This document shows positions 63,192 through 64,000 of a DNA stretch of 64,000 nucleotides, piece by piece. The notes beneath the pieces are model-generated. The model was not told where the DNA came from and searched no databases. It saw nothing but the letters and a program-made list of their open reading frames with translations. Position 1 is the first letter of the stretch. The number at the start of each line of letters is the position of its first letter. The DNA is from Cellulomonas sp. S1-8 (GTDB lineage: Bacteria > Actinomycetota > Actinomycetes > Actinomycetales > Cellulomonadaceae), in the NCBI RefSeq assembly GCF_026184235.1, contig NZ_CP110806.1:3968001-4032000 (forward strand), in the 5' to 3' direction. The translations under genes and the position numbers were made by a program.

Positions 63192-63518
63192 TCAGTGGCG
63201 GGGGGTGTCGGGGTTCGCGTCGTCGGCGTCGACCAGGGGGCCGTCGGTGGGCTCCCAGGTCGCCGAGGTGTCCTCGGAGCCGGTGCTGCTGAAGGTGGCC
63301 TTCGCGGTCGAGACCGCCTTGTCCTTCAGCGCGCCGCCCTGGGTCTTCGCGAAGTCGGTGGCCGCCTGCTCGGCCTCCTGCACGTACCCCTGCACGCGCG
63401 GGTCGTGCCACGTGTCCGACGCCCAGGTCTTGATCTTCTCGAACTGCTGACGGCCGGCACGGGTGCCGAGCAGGTAGCCGACTCCGGCGCCGGCGACGAA
63501 CGCGAGCTTGCCCTTCAT
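63192..63518 (-). CDS. YtxH-like small membrane protein
   Basis: 108 residues. MKGKLAFVAGAGVGYLLGTRAGRQQFEKIK is typical of short actinobacterial YtxH-like proteins: one Gly-rich membrane segment followed by a helical basic stretch, then an acidic, low-complexity end. GGAGGA precedes the ATG. Function unknown; relatives are linked to envelope or general stress. Follows gluconokinase on the same strand after 74 bp, so it may be upstream in the same transcript. Confidence 0.82.
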   Translation of the reverse strand: MKGKLAFVAGAGVGYLLGTRAGRQQFEKIKTWASDTWHDPRVQGYVQEAEQAATDFAKTQGGALKDKAVSTAKATFSSTGSEDTSATWEPTDGPLVDADDANPDTPRH

Positions 63519-63748
63519 GGGGTGTCCTCCTTCGCACCGGCCGCTGCGGGCCGGTGGTCGTGTGGTGCGTACGCGGGCGGGCGAGCGGCTCGGAGCGGCG
63601 CGCGACGAGCGGCGCCTCACCGGGCCACGTCGCCGAGCAACCGAGCGTAGGACGGCCCGGGCGCGCCCGCGCGGCGAACCCGCGCGGGGTCGAGGTCGTA
63701 GGTTCGACCCGGGCCCCGCCGCCCTCCGACCTGCCCGTGAGGTGACCC

Positions 63749-64000
63749 ATGGATCCGCTCGTCGCCGCGGTCCTCGCCGTGCTCCTCGTCGTGGTCGTGA
63801 CGTCGATCGCGCCGCGCGTCGGCGTCGCCGCCCCGCTGCTGCTCGTCCTCGCTGGGATCGGCGTGAGCGTGCTGCCGTTCGTGCCACCCGTCGAGGTCCA
63901 GCCCGAGTGGGTGCTCGGCGTCGTGCTCCCCCCGCTGCTGTACTCGTCGGCGACGAACGTCCCGGCGATGGACTTCCGGCGGGACCTGCGCACGATCTCG
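63749..64000 (+). CDS. Na+/H+ antiporter, CPA1 family (5' part)
   Basis: First 84 codons only, cut by the window edge. MDPLVAAVLAVLLVVVVTSIAPRVGVAAPLLLVLAGIGVSVLPF and VVLPPLLYSSATNVPAMDFRRDLRTI match the first three membrane segments of CPA1 antiporters, with the LPPLLY motif of the cation/drug-binding segment. GAGGTGA lies upstream of the ATG. Exchanges Na+ for H+ across the membrane. Confidence 0.88.
   Translation, partial: MDPLVAAVLAVLLVVVVTSIAPRVGVAAPLLLVLAGIGVSVLPFVPPVEVQPEWVLGVVLPPLLYSSATNVPAMDFRRDLRTIS

Overview
The window is about 74% G+C by eye, gene-dense, and full of GTG starts and ATGA/GTGA stop-start overlaps. It carries a conservon (cvnABCD), an F420-type luciferase-like oxidoreductase, the proteasome activator Bpa/PafE, DUF1684 and DUF5926 proteins, and several plant- or fungal-glucan hydrolase families. 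This points to an actinobacterium of the order Micrococcales, most likely Cellulomonas or a close relative. The genus is an inference from gene content. There is one tRNA gene (Ser, anticodon TGA), no rRNA, no CRISPR array, no transposase and no phage genes.

Layout. 0-1.6 kb: end of an unknown gene and a nucleobase permease, tail to tail. 1.8-12.7 kb: an exopolysaccharide locus. It has two tandem copies of a GT87-like membrane glycosyltransferase on the plus strand. On the minus strand are two tandem copies of a processive GT2 synthase plus membrane-fusion protein pair, the downstream pair followed by a GH81 endo-beta-1,3-glucanase. A short relic of the GH81 3' end lies behind the first GT87 gene, which shows how the duplication arose. 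12.7-22.7 kb: housekeeping and transport genes (F420 oxidoreductase, DUF1684, Nei glycosylase, YqeB-like protein, tyrosine phosphatase, BenE, alpha/beta hydrolase with an Atg22-like MFS protein, tRNA-Ser, GH32). 22.8-28.9 kb: conservon, whose CvnA has a 30-bp tandem coding repeat. 29.1-32.1 kb: quinone oxidoreductase, AGE epimerase, Bpa. 32.1-36.1 kb: a TasA/CalY-type fibre cluster with two TasA-like proteins, an ER-type SipW signal peptidase and a LamG protein.

36.2-42.1 kb: EamA exporter, a sugar ABC importer without its own ATPase, then a degraded stretch with a HAD-hydrolase pseudogene and a small secreted four-cysteine protein. 42.1-53.3 kb: HAD hydrolase, serS, two diacylglycerol-kinase-like proteins, pheA, a large phosphatase-like membrane protein, GT2, DUF5926, pgm. 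53.6-58.1 kb: a second exopolysaccharide operon (hyaluronan-synthase-like GT2, GH26 hydrolase, UDP-glucose 6-dehydrogenase). 58.7-64.0 kb: two MFS transporters, an aminoglycoside-phosphotransferase-like kinase, gluconokinase, a YtxH-like protein and the start of a CPA1 Na+/H+ antiporter.

The main theme is surface matrix: two synthase-plus-hydrolase polysaccharide operons and one secreted-fibre cluster within 60 kb. Phosphoglucomutase and UDP-glucose dehydrogenase could supply precursors. The two polysaccharide operons share a 14-bp AT-rich sequence upstream. A palindromic repeat family (core CTGGATTGCTCTCTCGCG) sits in three intergenic gaps at gene 3' ends.
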